This document shows, in pieces, positions 34,713 to 45,800 of a stretch of 64,000 bases of DNA. The position numbers were made by a program, and so were the translations under genes. Origin of the DNA: Sphagnum compactum (taxonomy: Eukaryota > Bryophyta > Sphagnopsida > Sphagnales); contig OZ234497.1 in assembly GCA_965153455.1 (NCBI GenBank), forward strand, positions 372,001 to 436,000, in the 5' to 3' direction. The notes beneath the pieces were generated by a model, which did no database searches, had not been told where the DNA came from, and saw only the letters and a program-made list of their open reading frames with translations. The stretch's first letter is position 1. The number at the start of each line of letters is the position of its first letter.

Positions 34713-35846
34713 GAACATGAAACAAAATAATTGTGATAGAGATTTTTTTTGGGGGATATTCCACCAACCTATGCCACCTTACTTTCGTATAGATTTGAAA
34801 TGTAATCATTACTTACACAATGATTAGGATACATAATTTTTATCATTGATGATTATTCCACTTAGTTTAAAGAATGTGATTTGGTAATAAACATTTCATT
34901 ACATTATGCAATTTGTTCAATTCAATAAATGTAGATAAAAGATGTGCGTCCACATCAATATATATTTTTCCACTTTTTGATGGAGCTAAGGTGGCAAGCA
35001 TCCTTAGGCAAAATTTGATTTAATTAACAACATTGTTCCGAGGAACTTTTAATTGTTGCAAAACTATTTTGAATAGCTAGCTAATGCGAGTTCAACTTTG
35101 TTCAAATTAAACTTTTTAATATAATCCCGTTTGAAATCTAAAAATATCGTATTCATGTTTTAGTTATTCACTCATTCCATTCATCACAACCTTCATATCT
35201 TTCACATCCTTGATTAAGAACACAAACTTAGTTTTGACGTTGCAAGACATATTGAGTTCAAGATGATAGAAGTTTGTGTGTGAAACACATACCTACAAGT
35301 TTTGAGAAATTGCAAAAGATGTGATGTTCGAATGACCTTGATAATTTTTGTTGTCTTTTAGCGTTGGTTGCTAGCCCAATAAAATGCATGTGAACACTAT
35401 GGCAATCAAGAACAACACCAAGTTAACCCACCTTAATAGAAAATCATGGTAGATGAGCATTTGTGCAAATTTGAATCATTATACAATCGTTACTTGAGGT
35501 CAAATATTCATAACATTACTAATGCGTTCAAGGACATGGAACCAAAGTTTTGGTGTTTGAGACCTACCAAGTTTGACATAAAAGACATGATGATATGTGA
35601 AAAGCATTTGCACGTGGTGATTGGATGATGAACACTTCTCTTGTTGTTGCGTTGAGCCACAAAGCCGTATAAACATATGTGAAGAGATTGATGGCAATAG
35701 TGCAACAAGGGAACCAACCTTGATAAAAGTTTGTAGCAAACTTGGGGATGCAAATTTGGGCCAAGGGAGAATCAGTCCATTGGATTCCTTGCATTTATGC
35801 CGGACTCGCGAACATCTTGGAAGGTGGTTCTGATTAGAGGTTGAGA
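34713..35846. other. Intergenic, nothing recognised
   Basis: AT-rich DNA upstream of the TPR-kinase gene. Short open frames (for example at 35446-35628) have no domain character and no supporting splice structure. Confidence 0.45.
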
Positions 35847-36460
35847 GAAAGGATCCAAGTGGTCCTTCTAGGATGGTGCAAACCGTGTGCCATAATTTAG
35901 GCTGGTTAAAGTTTTCTGTGCTACCCGCTCAGAACTTTACTCCGGAATATATTATTGCAGCTGGATGCTTTTCTGTCTTTTCTCTTGTCGTCTTGTGCTT
36001 TCACATTGCTCAAGAGTGGAAGTCTTTAATAAAGCGATGCAGTCTGTGCGTGAGTACTAGACCTGCAACTTCCTGTGATCACTGATTTTTCTGGCTATAA
36101 GATAATGGATGCAAGTGGTCATTGCTGGATTGCACAGTCCATGTGTCAGCAAAGAAAAGTGAGGCCGGTTAGCAATCCTTAGTCGGAACTTTCCTCTTGT
36201 ATAGAGTATATCAACTCGTTGCTTTGTGTAGCTTTTTCTCCCCCTCATTACCTGCCGGGAAACATTGTTCATAATTTCATTTACCATAAAGTCATGGCAC
36301 GTGCCCCATGTTGGTGCTTGGCCCCAAACTTGAGCATGTGTAGGTTTTAGACTTGAAAATTTTCCTGTGACCGGTGCTTTTCAGGCATTACAGAATTGAT
36401 GGATTTGGTCATTGTTTGATAATGCACAACCTGAGTCAGCAGATATAAATGGGGTTGTTA
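35847..36460 (+). repeat. Three diverged tandem units of about 260-290 bp
   Basis: Segments starting at about 35847, 36104 and 36397 share the pattern GAT(G/C)CAAGTGGTC followed by a GGATTGCAC-like stretch. The two later ones are also preceded by similar TCCTGTGA-containing sequence. The spacings are 257 and 293 bp. The first unit holds an open frame (35873-36085) with one hydrophobic segment (IIAAGCFSVFSLVVLCFHIA). This may be an old duplicated exon, but no family was recognised. Confidence 0.4.
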
Positions 36461-36561
36461 GAGCTGGAACTAGTGAAATTGTCATGGCTGAAATTCGCCA
36501 TTTTGTTATAAATGAAAGTCCCAAGCAACATGGTCGAGGGAACTTTTTGAAAAAATCCTAA
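36400..36561 (+). other. Exon-like open frame, unknown
   Basis: A frame of 53 codons opens after a possible acceptor (TTTTCAG, 36383) and a stop, and reads ...VVRAGTSEIVMAEIRHFV then NESPKQHGRGNFLKKS before TAA at 36559. The composition looks coding rather than random, but I know no family for it. It has no start codon of its own, so it could only be a 3' exon or a remnant. Confidence 0.3.
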
Positions 36562-38258
36562 AAAAATTGTCACATTTTCAGGAAGAAGAGAGTTATGAAA
36601 TAGCCAAAACAAAAACAATTGAAGGATTTGGGCAGATTTCTAACTTTTCTTTTGAAATCCCCATATTTAGTTAATAGGTTCTATTGGTTTGCCAACATGT
36701 GATAAGATTGCCATAATTTTTACTTCTTTATTTGTCTTGTAATCAGACCTGACTAAATCCTCTTGTGGCTGATTGCCTGTTTTGATGCGACATGAGAAAA
36801 TTGAAAAAAAGGAACAGCGGCTGGACCCTCTGAATTGATCGTTTGTGAGCAAAGAAGACTTATCGGCCCTTTTGAAGTGCTCCCCAAGTAAAGTGGCCCA
36901 TTTGAGAACTTGCCTTTGGCATGCATACAATATACTAAGGCAACACAAATGGTTTGCTGACATGTGAGCTGTTGAATCTTCATCACATGCTCACTGGTCA
37001 TGCCTGTAATGGAGTTGGGCATACATTAGAGAAATCGGTAAATTCAGGGGGAGTTTCACAGGGTGTGTCATACCCTATTAATTTTTTCGCCTTGAGTTCC
37101 AGCAGTCCATAAAGTCCCCTGACTGTGGTCGGTTTTGGAAAAAGAGGGGCTGGGAAGGGGTTGCCCACGTGGGTGCACATTTAACTGGCTTAAAATGGGG
37201 TGGACAATCCAAGACTGGCTTGAATAGGTGGACAGTCTAAGAAGTTGAAAATATCAACTTTTGGATTGGGGAGGGAAGGCGAAGGTGTTGGGGGAGGCAT
37301 TTTTGGGATTTGGAGGGTGGGTGAGGGGATTTGGGTGCGGTTTTTTCTTTCCTGAAGGATGGGTGGGTTAGGGGTTTAGGAGGGTCATGATTTTATTTTT
37401 ATTTTAAGTTTTTCTCTTGGAGGGGGGGAGGGGGTGGGGTTCTAGGGGTCTTAATAGGTGGAGGTGGGAAAGGGTTTTTTTTTCCAGAGTGGGTGGGTTC
37501 GAGCCTTTAAATATTTATTTTTCGTTGTTGGAGGTGTAGGGGATACTTGGATTTATCCCAAATTTTGTATTTTTTTAATAATTGGTTGTGGGTTCATGTT
37601 CTAGGGTTTAGAGTTAAGGGGGTTGGGGGAGGTTTTCATTTGATGCCCCTGTGCTAAGTGCATTGGAGATCATTGGAAATTTGAGAAGAAAGAAAGTAGG
37701 ATCATTTCTGAAAGTAGAACCATTTGCATTCGGAAACAGAGGTCAAGAGTGTGATATTCAGATTGGTTGATTTCTAGCATCCACCCACACCAAAAGAACT
37801 TCTTTTTGAGCATCAATGTTCCTCATAATCATGTTGCAACTTAATGTCTTTGCTCTTAATACTTGACATCCATTGTTGATTTTCTGGTTGGTGATTTAGG
37901 GCTTTCATGTTGTTAAGCTCCTACGTCTCAAATTTGAGATGCACGCCATCAAAGTCTTCCTTTGCAAAGGTCCCTTTTGCAATGTCTTGGTCACACACCA
38001 TTGCTATTAACTTGCTTTAGAGCTCATTCAGCTCATAATTCTTTATACCTGAAGACTTTTGCATAATTAACATGTCTTCTGTCGACCTTACCATTTTTGT
38101 GTTAATTATGCTGCTCATGGTGTTTAATTCTATAGTCAATTGTACATCTTCAATGTTTGCATTTGTGATAGCGTTTATTTCTTCATGTCTACCATCAAGA
38201 TTTCTATTAGATGTGAAATATGGGTGTCCTAGGTTTTTATATTGCAATGAAGAGCTAT
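36562..38258. other. Intergenic with G-rich stretch, nothing recognised
   Basis: Between 37180 and 37640 the plus strand is G-rich with loose GGGTTAGGGGTTTAGG-like text that is not a regular telomere repeat. Two G-box palindromes (GGCACGTGCC near 36298 and CCCACGTGGG near 37165) occur near the start of this stretch but no gene could be tied to them. Confidence 0.45.
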
Positions 38259-38261
38259 TGT

Positions 38262-38308
38262 CATGCCCGTATGCACGGCCTCATACATGATGGCCGGCTA
38301 CGGGCATG
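38262..38308. promoter_or_regulatory. Inverted repeat at the element terminus
   Basis: CATGCCCGTA (38262-38271) is a perfect inverted repeat of TACGGGCATG (38299-38308). The inner part (GGCCTCATACATGATGGCC) is a further near-palindrome. Its position three bases inside the terminus suggests a recognition or recombination site, which is inference. Confidence 0.6.
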
Positions 38309-38410
38309 CCCATCATGTCTTTTGAGGGCTAATGTACGTTTGTAGGGTTAATGTGCGCTCATAAGTGACTGTACGCTATTAGGTATTTAGGGTTTCAGCT
38401 TTGGTGGCTG

Positions 38411-38418
38411 TATAAAAG
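38411..38418 (+). promoter_or_regulatory. TATA box of the retrotransposon promoter
   Basis: TATAAAAG in the middle of B1. Transcription would start about 30 bp downstream, in the CTCTGCCCTTCTCC tract. The identical box is at 47596-47603 in B2. Confidence 0.7.
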
Positions 38419-38505
38419 GGCCAAGCTCTGCCCTTCTCCTTTAGTTTTTCTAGAATTCCTTGGTCAGGAGTTTTCTCCATCATAAGCTAGGATTTCTAGA
38501 TGCTC

Positions 38506-38530
38506 ACGGCGGCCATTGCATGGCCGCCGT
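38506..38530. promoter_or_regulatory. GC-rich hairpin in the transcribed terminal repeat
   Basis: ACGGCGGCCA and TGGCCGCCGT form a perfect 10-bp stem with a TTGCA loop, downstream of the expected transcription start. In B2 one stem pair is altered by the only B1/B2 difference. Just outside B1, AATTCTAGAAAAACT (from 38568) pairs with AGTTTTTCTAGAATT (within B1), a second possible RNA stem. Confidence 0.55.
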
Positions 38531-39112
38531 CTACATACATTTCATTTCTTTCTTGCATTGCATTTTCAATTCTAGAAAAACTCTATTCCCTGTTGCTTCA
38601 TGTTGAAAGCAACAGATTTCTTGTGCTTTTGAAATTCTTGAGTTGTTGCTACTCGTGTTGTTGCTGCCGGAAGGAGCGCGTTACTACTGTTGCTACTGGT
38701 GTTGTTGGAGGGAGCTTTGCGTTTCTTACAACCAACCAAGCAGGGACAAACGAAGTCAGGACATTAGAGATCAGGTGTCAAAACTTCTCTCTTTCTCCCA
38801 TTCTTTTTCTCTCTTCAAGTTGTCGAAAAAAAAAAAAAAACAAGAATCGCGGCGGCGGCCGCTTGCCATCGCTGCAGAGCAGCGTAGCGCCGCCTGCCAT
38901 CACTGTGCAGCAGCGCAGCAGCGAGCTCTAGCGCCGCAGGGCGTTGCGTTCCGCCGTTGCCGCGAGCTGCAGCGCCACAACGCTGCAGCGTCGTAGCGCC
39001 GCAGCGCCATCGCTGCAGCAGCACCGCCGTCGCAACAGCGCTGCAGTAGCGCTCGCAGCAGCACCGCCGCAGCAAGAGCGCCGCGGCAGCATCGCCGCAG
39101 CAGCACCGCCGC

Positions 39113-39300
39113 AGCAACGCTGCAGCAGCGCCATAGCAACAGTGCCGCAGCGCCATCGCTGCAGCAGCGCCGCAGCGCCAGCGCCGCAGCGCCATCGCTG
39201 CAGCAGCGCCGTAGCTCTAGCGCCGCAGCGCCATCGCTGCAGCAGCGCCGCAGCAACAGCGCCGCAGCGCCATCGCTTCAGCAGCAGTGCAGCGCTGTAG
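39113..39300. repeat. 39-bp GC-rich tandem units
   Basis: GCCATCGCT recurs at 39152, 39191, 39230 and 39269, exactly 39 bp apart, with intervening GCAGCAGCGCCGCAG-like text. Less regular copies extend back to about 38860. Confidence 0.85.
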
Positions 39301-39393
39301 CAACGTTCCAGCAGCGTCGCAACGTTGCGAGCTGCAGCGCCATCGCTGCGACCTTGGTCCGTCCGACTTCCGTCGACGTTCGTCGGACTGTCC

Positions 39394-39590
39394 TGCGTCA
39401 CTGCTGACGTCATCGTGCTGCCGTCCTGCCTGCGTCACTGCTGACGTCATCGTGCTGCCGTCCTGCCTGCGTCACTGCTGACGTCATCGTACTGTCGTCC
39501 TGCCTGCGTCACTGCTGACGTCATCGTGTTGACGTCCTGCGTCCTGCCTACGTCACTACTGACATCACCGTACTGTCGTCCTGCGCTTTG
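39394..39590. repeat. 37-bp tandem array carrying TGACGTCA sites
   Basis: Units begin at 39394, 39431, 39468, 39505 and 39549 with TGCGTCACTGCTGACGTCAT. The first four are nearly identical, and the fifth is 44 bp on and diverged. Each of the first four has a perfect TGACGTCA, the palindromic site of plant bZIP (TGA-type) factors, plus a second TGCGTCAC half-site. An enhancer role is inference. Confidence 0.9.
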
Positions 39591-39807
39591 CCGTCCTGCG
39601 TCCTACGTACTACTGTATTGCAATCCTGTTTCCTGTGTTCTTCGCACTGTGGTTGTGCATTGTGTGGTCTTGTGTCTTGTAGCTTATTTTGCTGCATTTT
39701 GCCATATTATCGTCCTGCAATTAGGGATATTCAAACCATACATTGTGTTAGAATTTTGTAATTGAAGGATTATATTAGTACAAAATTTTGGGGCATGGGA
39801 CAACACC

Positions 39808-42800
39808 ATGTCCTCGGATGATGAAAGTAGCATTACTCATCCAGAGCCAAGGTATCAGTTACGAAGTAACACACAACCCTTTGAACCAATATCTTTGAGT
39901 TCACGATCCTCACGACGATACCACCAAGCATCCACAGCACCATCATCATCTAGTACAAGTCCTATTAGGAATTCAGGTTTGGGTTACACTACATCAACAA
40001 CACACCAGAGCCCATTTGAAGGGGTTAATCAGTGGGGTACACCTACTACTGCACCTGCTTTCACACCATCACCATATACTCCGTTGCAAGCTGTGACTTC
40101 AACACCCATATACACCATGGAGGTCAGCAGTTCCTCTGGGAGAATAGAGAAGTTCAGCGGAAGGCCAGGTACTATTTCGTTGAGGGAGTTCAAGGCAACT
40201 TTCTCAACAGTGGTCTGTGAGTTGGAGCTGAAGTATGGTGCTAATTACACCGAAGCGTTTGCATTTAAGCAATTGGCCCGTTATGTGCATTATGAGGCAT
40301 TGGATGTCTACGAGCAACATTCTGCAAGGATTTTGGGTGTCACCCAAGCTCCCAATCCAGCTTACGCCATAGCCATCGCCACCGCCTCTCAAGCTGCATT
40401 GCAAGCTGCAATTGCACATCACGGGACTGTGCCGAATAATCCAGACCCGGTACCTACCTCGGTAAACCTCTCTCCTCAACAACTCATTGCTGCTACTGCA
40501 AACATTCCTCCCACCATTGATGCGCCAGCTTTTGTTGATCCAGTGGGGGAATTCTTTCGAATTCTTGAACTGGAATTTCCAGTCAAAAGTTCTGAAAAAA
40601 TTCTGCAGCTCGCCACCTTCTCTCGGCAGAAGGATGAAACCCTCAAGATGCTTTACAGGAGGCTTCTCAAACTCAAAGAGGATACCCAGAGCATCACCGA
40701 CTTGGAAGCTGCCCATCGGTATCTTCGTTCTTTGGAAGGTACTCCAACACTCCACGCACAGGTTTTGCAACGAATCTTTGCAGAATTTGGAGACTCGTAC
40801 ACGTTGCTGGATGTGTACAACATTTCCGAAAAGCTAGAACTGGCTCATGCACACTATGAGGCCAGTACTATGAGGCCTCCATCACGTTCAAGGCCTCAAC
40901 CTACAACAGCTGCACCAACTAGATCATCACATTCTTCTTCAAGGACTAAAGCGGTGCACTCGGCTACACCCATCCTACCTTCTTGCAACTACTGTGGCAA
41001 TCCTGCCCACAAAGCTAGTGAGTGCAACATTCCTTCCGAGGATCTCTTTTGTGATTATTGTGGGAAAGAGGGACATCATGAATCTGTCTGTTTTGCCAAG
41101 TTCCCAGAGCGGAAGCAACTCCGATTACAACGGCAAAATCTGCCAGCATCTTCCACTATCCCTCAACCAAAAGCCAAGGCACCTCAGCACTCCACTCAGG
41201 CTTTGCCCACCAAGGGTAATTCCAACAAGAATGCTAAGAAGAAGGAGCACAATGCTGATAAGAGGGAGGTGCTTCAAGCCCATGCAATTCAAGTTCAGAC
41301 TTTACAAAATGAACTCGAATCATTGAGGGCTCAACTTGCTAATCTAAAAGGCAAGTCCTCCCAATCAGCTAGTCATGCCCAACCTGTACAAGGTTCAGGA
41401 TCACGCGAGGGACCTCCTAGGTCGTTCTATGGCCTTCCACACGATGCAATGGTTGGGGAGTATGTTCTTTCCACTCCACACAATTCTAGTCTCACACCAG
41501 AATTGGCTACTTCTTTTTGCCCTTCCTTTGTCGCAGCACAAGAAGCTAGTGTGGCACCCAGAGTTTCTGCCACTAGGCAGGTAATTCAGACTGATGGACT
41601 CGCATCTGGTTCAAGTCCTATTACCAGGGCTAGAGGAGCTCGAGCAGTCATGCCACAATCTTTTCGTCCTCTCAACATGGAAGAAGAAGGCACCTTGTTG
41701 GCGAGGGGGGAGGAGACTACTACACCACAAGCTGTTAGGGCATCAAATTCTCATGTCCCAGGAGTACATGTACATCAGGAAAACACACAATTTTCCACTG
41801 ATCAGCTTATGGAATGCCAACTTCAAATGCATGAAGTGGCGCAAAAGCTTGTGAGTACACCATTGTTTAGTTTTCAAGATTTGAAGCTAAGCACCAGGGA
41901 CATAATTGTAATCTTAGAGGATACCTTGAACACTACATCAGGTCCTCTACCAACCCCTAATCCACATGCTACAGAGGTCCCATCCAACACCTTGGAGAGA
42001 CATTCGATTGGTTCACGTGTTGCAGATGGCGTTCGTAATCTAGTCACTAGTTCTGGCATGGCTAAACTAGTGAGCTTTCCTACCTTTGATTCTACATTCA
42101 CATATCAGAAGGGAGTTAAGAACACCTCACTTGTGGATTTGTTACTCAGCAAAGGCGTTGTGGATAGCCATTCTCTCCACAAAGTCTCTCACTCATTTCC
42201 GAAGGTGGTGCCTAGTGAGAGAACTTCCATCGCCACCGGAGTTGCCATTGTCGACAATACTAAGTCAGCAATCCAGGTGGGAGGACATACACCCAGAGTG
42301 GTTCTTCTTGATACAGGTGCCCAACCAGTGATTCTTGGAGTTCAATTCGCCAAGAAGATGGGCATGCTCGACTCCAAACTACGAAAATCTATGTGGCACA
42401 TTCGCACCGCTAGTGGGAGCGTAGAGGAGGTACTTGGGGAGAGCTCGGATTTGATTGCACTTAATTTCAATGAAGGTACAGATCAGGAGCTTTGCTTACA
42501 GGTCAGATGTTTAGTCACCAATGCCACAAGTTATGATGTGCTCATTGGGCAAGAGGCCCTGTTTCCACCAGGTTTTACAATTGACAATTGGTTCGAACAT
42601 GCGTACTACCGAGTGGATTGGGAGACTGATGGCCACCACCTGGGATACATACCCCTTGATTTACATGGGAACCATAGTCCTATGGCTCACCATTGTATGC
42701 TCAAGGAAGCACACACCATTTCCTACATCCAACAAGCTAGCCACGAATGGATAGAGGGAGATGAAGAGGAGATAGCTTACGCTCAAGCTACTGAAAGCTT

Positions 42801-45800
42801 GAGGGTGGTTCCTACTGACATTCAACATGGACCAGAGGTTTTACAAAGGTTCAAAGTAGCCCACAAGCCCTTGGTCAAAGCTTTGTCTAGTTTTGAAAGC
42901 ATGGAGAGCCATGGCGAACCGATTAAGCCATTACTCCGTCAGCTAATCACTTGGACACCACCTAAGGAAGGGATTACATTACTAGAGCTCTTTGGTGGTA
43001 TTGGTACAGGTCTCGAAGCCCTACTACAGTCAGGGATGGTGGTCCGAAGGTATTTCTACGTAGACATTGATCCTATTGCAAGGCAAGTGGCAGCATCGAG
43101 AATGATGGAGCTCACAACCAGATTTCCACAACAGTTTACAACCACTGCATGGAAGGCCAGTTTCACTTTCTTGCCCCCTGACATACAATTAATTCAGAAT
43201 AAGCATATGGAATTACTTGGCCCCGTGGACCTCATCATTTCAGGTTGGGAGTGTCAAGGATTTTCAGCAGCTGGATTTGGAGAAGGCTTGAGTGACACAA
43301 GATCCGGTCTCTTCACGGACATGGTACGATTGATTACCTGGGCTCAATCCATTTCCCCTACGCTTGGTTATGTAATTGAGAACACCCCTTCTCAGCTTGA
43401 CCAGAGGGAGAAAGTCCAGGAGCACTACACACTTGTTAAACATTACCTTGGAGAGCCACTCCTACTCGATGCGGCACAATGCGGTTCCTATGCGCACCGG
43501 TTGCGCAACTGGTGGACCAACCTTGCACCACTTTCAATTCTGCAGTTGGCTCTGAGATACACCATCAGAGACCACAACCTGCAGGTTTCTCACATATTGG
43601 ATGATCAGAGCTCTTGCCAACCAGTTACAAGGCAAGAGAAACCTCCTTGGTTTCCTGCGAATACGATAGGAAAACCAAGAGGTGCTTGGCCCACCTTTGT
43701 CTCCTTCCCTGGAGCACACGCCTTTCAGGGAGATGGACCAGGCTTGGTGTATCGTCATGCTTCAGCCACTTGGGATGAACCAAGCCCAGAAGAAAGAGAA
43801 AGGGCTATGGGGTTCCAAACTGGCACTACTAGTCACACCAAGGTGACTAGATTGGAGCGTAACGCTCTACTCGGGAGAAGCATGGACCTGAACTCCCTTA
43901 CATGGTTATTGGTAACCTGTGTACTCTTTCAAATGTACACAACACCAACACTGACTCAATCAGCTTGCAGCTCTGACGATGCAACCACATGGCACCCCGA
44001 CCAAGTACACTTGCCTATCTTCAACACTCTACATTTCACTCTCAGTGTTGGGGGGGAGGAGGTACCATGTAATTTGACTCAAGTTATGTCCAATACACCT
44101 GGAGGTACATCAGCTTCTGGAGAAACAATTACAACCTTCTACGAATCTACGGAGTTGGATAATGGAAAACCCAATACATCAGGTTCTTCAAACACACTTT
44201 CCAACTCCATTCCATGTGTTTCCAACTACCCTTTTGTTATTGGGAACCAGCTCACCAAGAAGGAGAGAGACCAGGTCACAGACTTGCTAATTAAGTATGA
44301 GAATGTGTTCGCATTCTCAATGAAAGACTTAGGTAGGTGTAAGACCATGCAGTTCTCTATAGACCTTACAGATGAGACACCCGTTTATCGAAGGAGGCAT
44401 AGGTTGAGCAAACATGAATGGGAATTGGTAGATGAAAGATGCAAAGAGCTCCATGAGGCCGGTCTCATTCAGCCATCAAGTTCTGATTTCGCAGCCGCTA
44501 CAGTAATGCCAGCAAAGAAGGATTCAGCTGGATTATGGACTGAGAAAAGGATGTGCGGGGATTATAGGCCTTTGAACCTGGTTACACCTCAGGACAGGTA
44601 CCCCATGCCCATCCCTGAAAAACTGTTTGATAGCATTGGAGACTCAAACATCTTCACAATTGTGGATCTGAGGCAAGGCTTCAACCAGATTGTGCTCGTT
44701 GCAAAAGATCGCAAGAAAACAGCATTCCATGGAAGCAATAAGTTGTGGGAATGGCTTGTGATGCCTTTTGGATTGAAGAATGCACCTGTCTTCTTTCAAC
44801 GAGTCATGGACCAGGTTCTCGAAGGGGCAGATTTCCTGAAATGCTACATAGATGATGTCCTAGTGCATAGCAAGGGACTCCTACAGCACTTGGCTCATCT
44901 TGAGGAGTTATTCAAGAGGCTCCACGAAGTCAATATGAAGATCCATCCTAAAAAGTGTGAGTTTGCTGTCACCTCAGTAGTTTACCTTGGACACAGAATT
45001 TTGCCAAATGGTATTATGGCTCATTGGGCCAAAGTAGTAGCCATTTTGGAGATGCCCGATCCTACTGATGTTCACACTTTGAGGAGCTTCATCGGACTAT
45101 GTAATTACTACAGGATTTATGTCCAAGACTTCAGTACTATTGCTCATCCTCTCTATGCATTGTTAAAGAAGGATGTTGCTTGGACATGGAGTGAAGAGGC
45201 TCGGGAATCTTTCAACACACTCAAGGAAAAACTTTCAGAGTTCCCCATTCTGAGAAGACCTGATTTCAGCAAGGTCTTCATTCTACACACTGACTGGAGT
45301 GCTCTTGGTATTGGAGCTATTCTTGGCCAACTTGATGAGGAAGGCAAGGAATATGTTATCGCCTATGCATCTCGAAGCAACAACAAGGCTGAGAGCAACT
45401 ACTCTTCATACGAGGGGGAGTGCCTTGCTGTTGTATGGGCCGTCATACATTTCAGGCCCTATCTTTCTGGCACCAATTTCACTCTGTATACGGACCACCA
45501 GCCTATCAAGTGGTTGATGACCAACGATAAGCTTACTGGTAAGTTAGCTCGTTGGGCGCTGATACTTCAAGAGTATGAGTTCAAGGTTATTCACCGACCA
45601 GGTATTACACATCAGAATGCAGATACCATGTCACGAAGACCCCTCACTACCTCTGAAGATTTTTCAGAAGCCAGGCAAGATTTTGACCAGATCCCAGCAA
45701 TACATGTATCTGAGGCATCTAGTTATCTTGCATTACTGCAATGTAACCTGGTTGAGCATCCCATTCTGGATATATGGGAGGACTTGGACACTCTAGGGTT

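Larger units (their letters stand above)
38259..38570 (+). repeat. Terminal repeat B1 (5' LTR-like, 312 bp)
   Basis: It matches 47444-47755 with a single difference (T versus C at about 38521). It contains a TATA box, a hairpin at its very start and a GC-rich hairpin near its end. It should hold the promoter of the element. Unlike the 3' copy it is not followed by segment A. Confidence 0.95.
38571..39807 (+). other. Leader of the retrotransposon RNA with two tandem repeat arrays
   Basis: About 1.2 kb between B1 and the gag-pol start codon. It contains an A-tract (38826-38840), a GC-rich Ala-codon-like region (38845-39340) with 39-bp units, and a 37-bp array with TGACGTCA (39394-39590). It ends in an ordinary-composition stretch before ATG. 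Open frames here on both strands are artefacts of the repeats. Confidence 0.75.

Noticed and set aside
35446-35628. 60-codon frame as a gene
   Set aside because: It has no recognisable domain or splice context, and its length is within chance for this composition.
37490-37515. tRNA-like T-loop (GGGTTCGAGCC)
   Set aside because: No acceptor stem, anticodon arm or D-arm could be built around it. No tRNA or rRNA gene was found in the window.
37320-37640. Interstitial telomere repeat
   Set aside because: The GGGTTAGGGGTTTAGG-like text is irregular and does not repeat TTTAGGG in register.
38571-38620. Initiator tRNA-Met primer-binding site behind B1
   Set aside because: The sequence after B1 (TCTAGAAAAACTCTATTCC) has no match to the usual TGGTATCAGAGC. 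I therefore report no primer-binding site.
38815-39413. Ala/Arg-rich open frames on both strands of the GC-rich leader
   Set aside because: They arise from GCAGC/GCCGC repeats in all frames. They have no start context or domain, and they lie in the retrotransposon leader.
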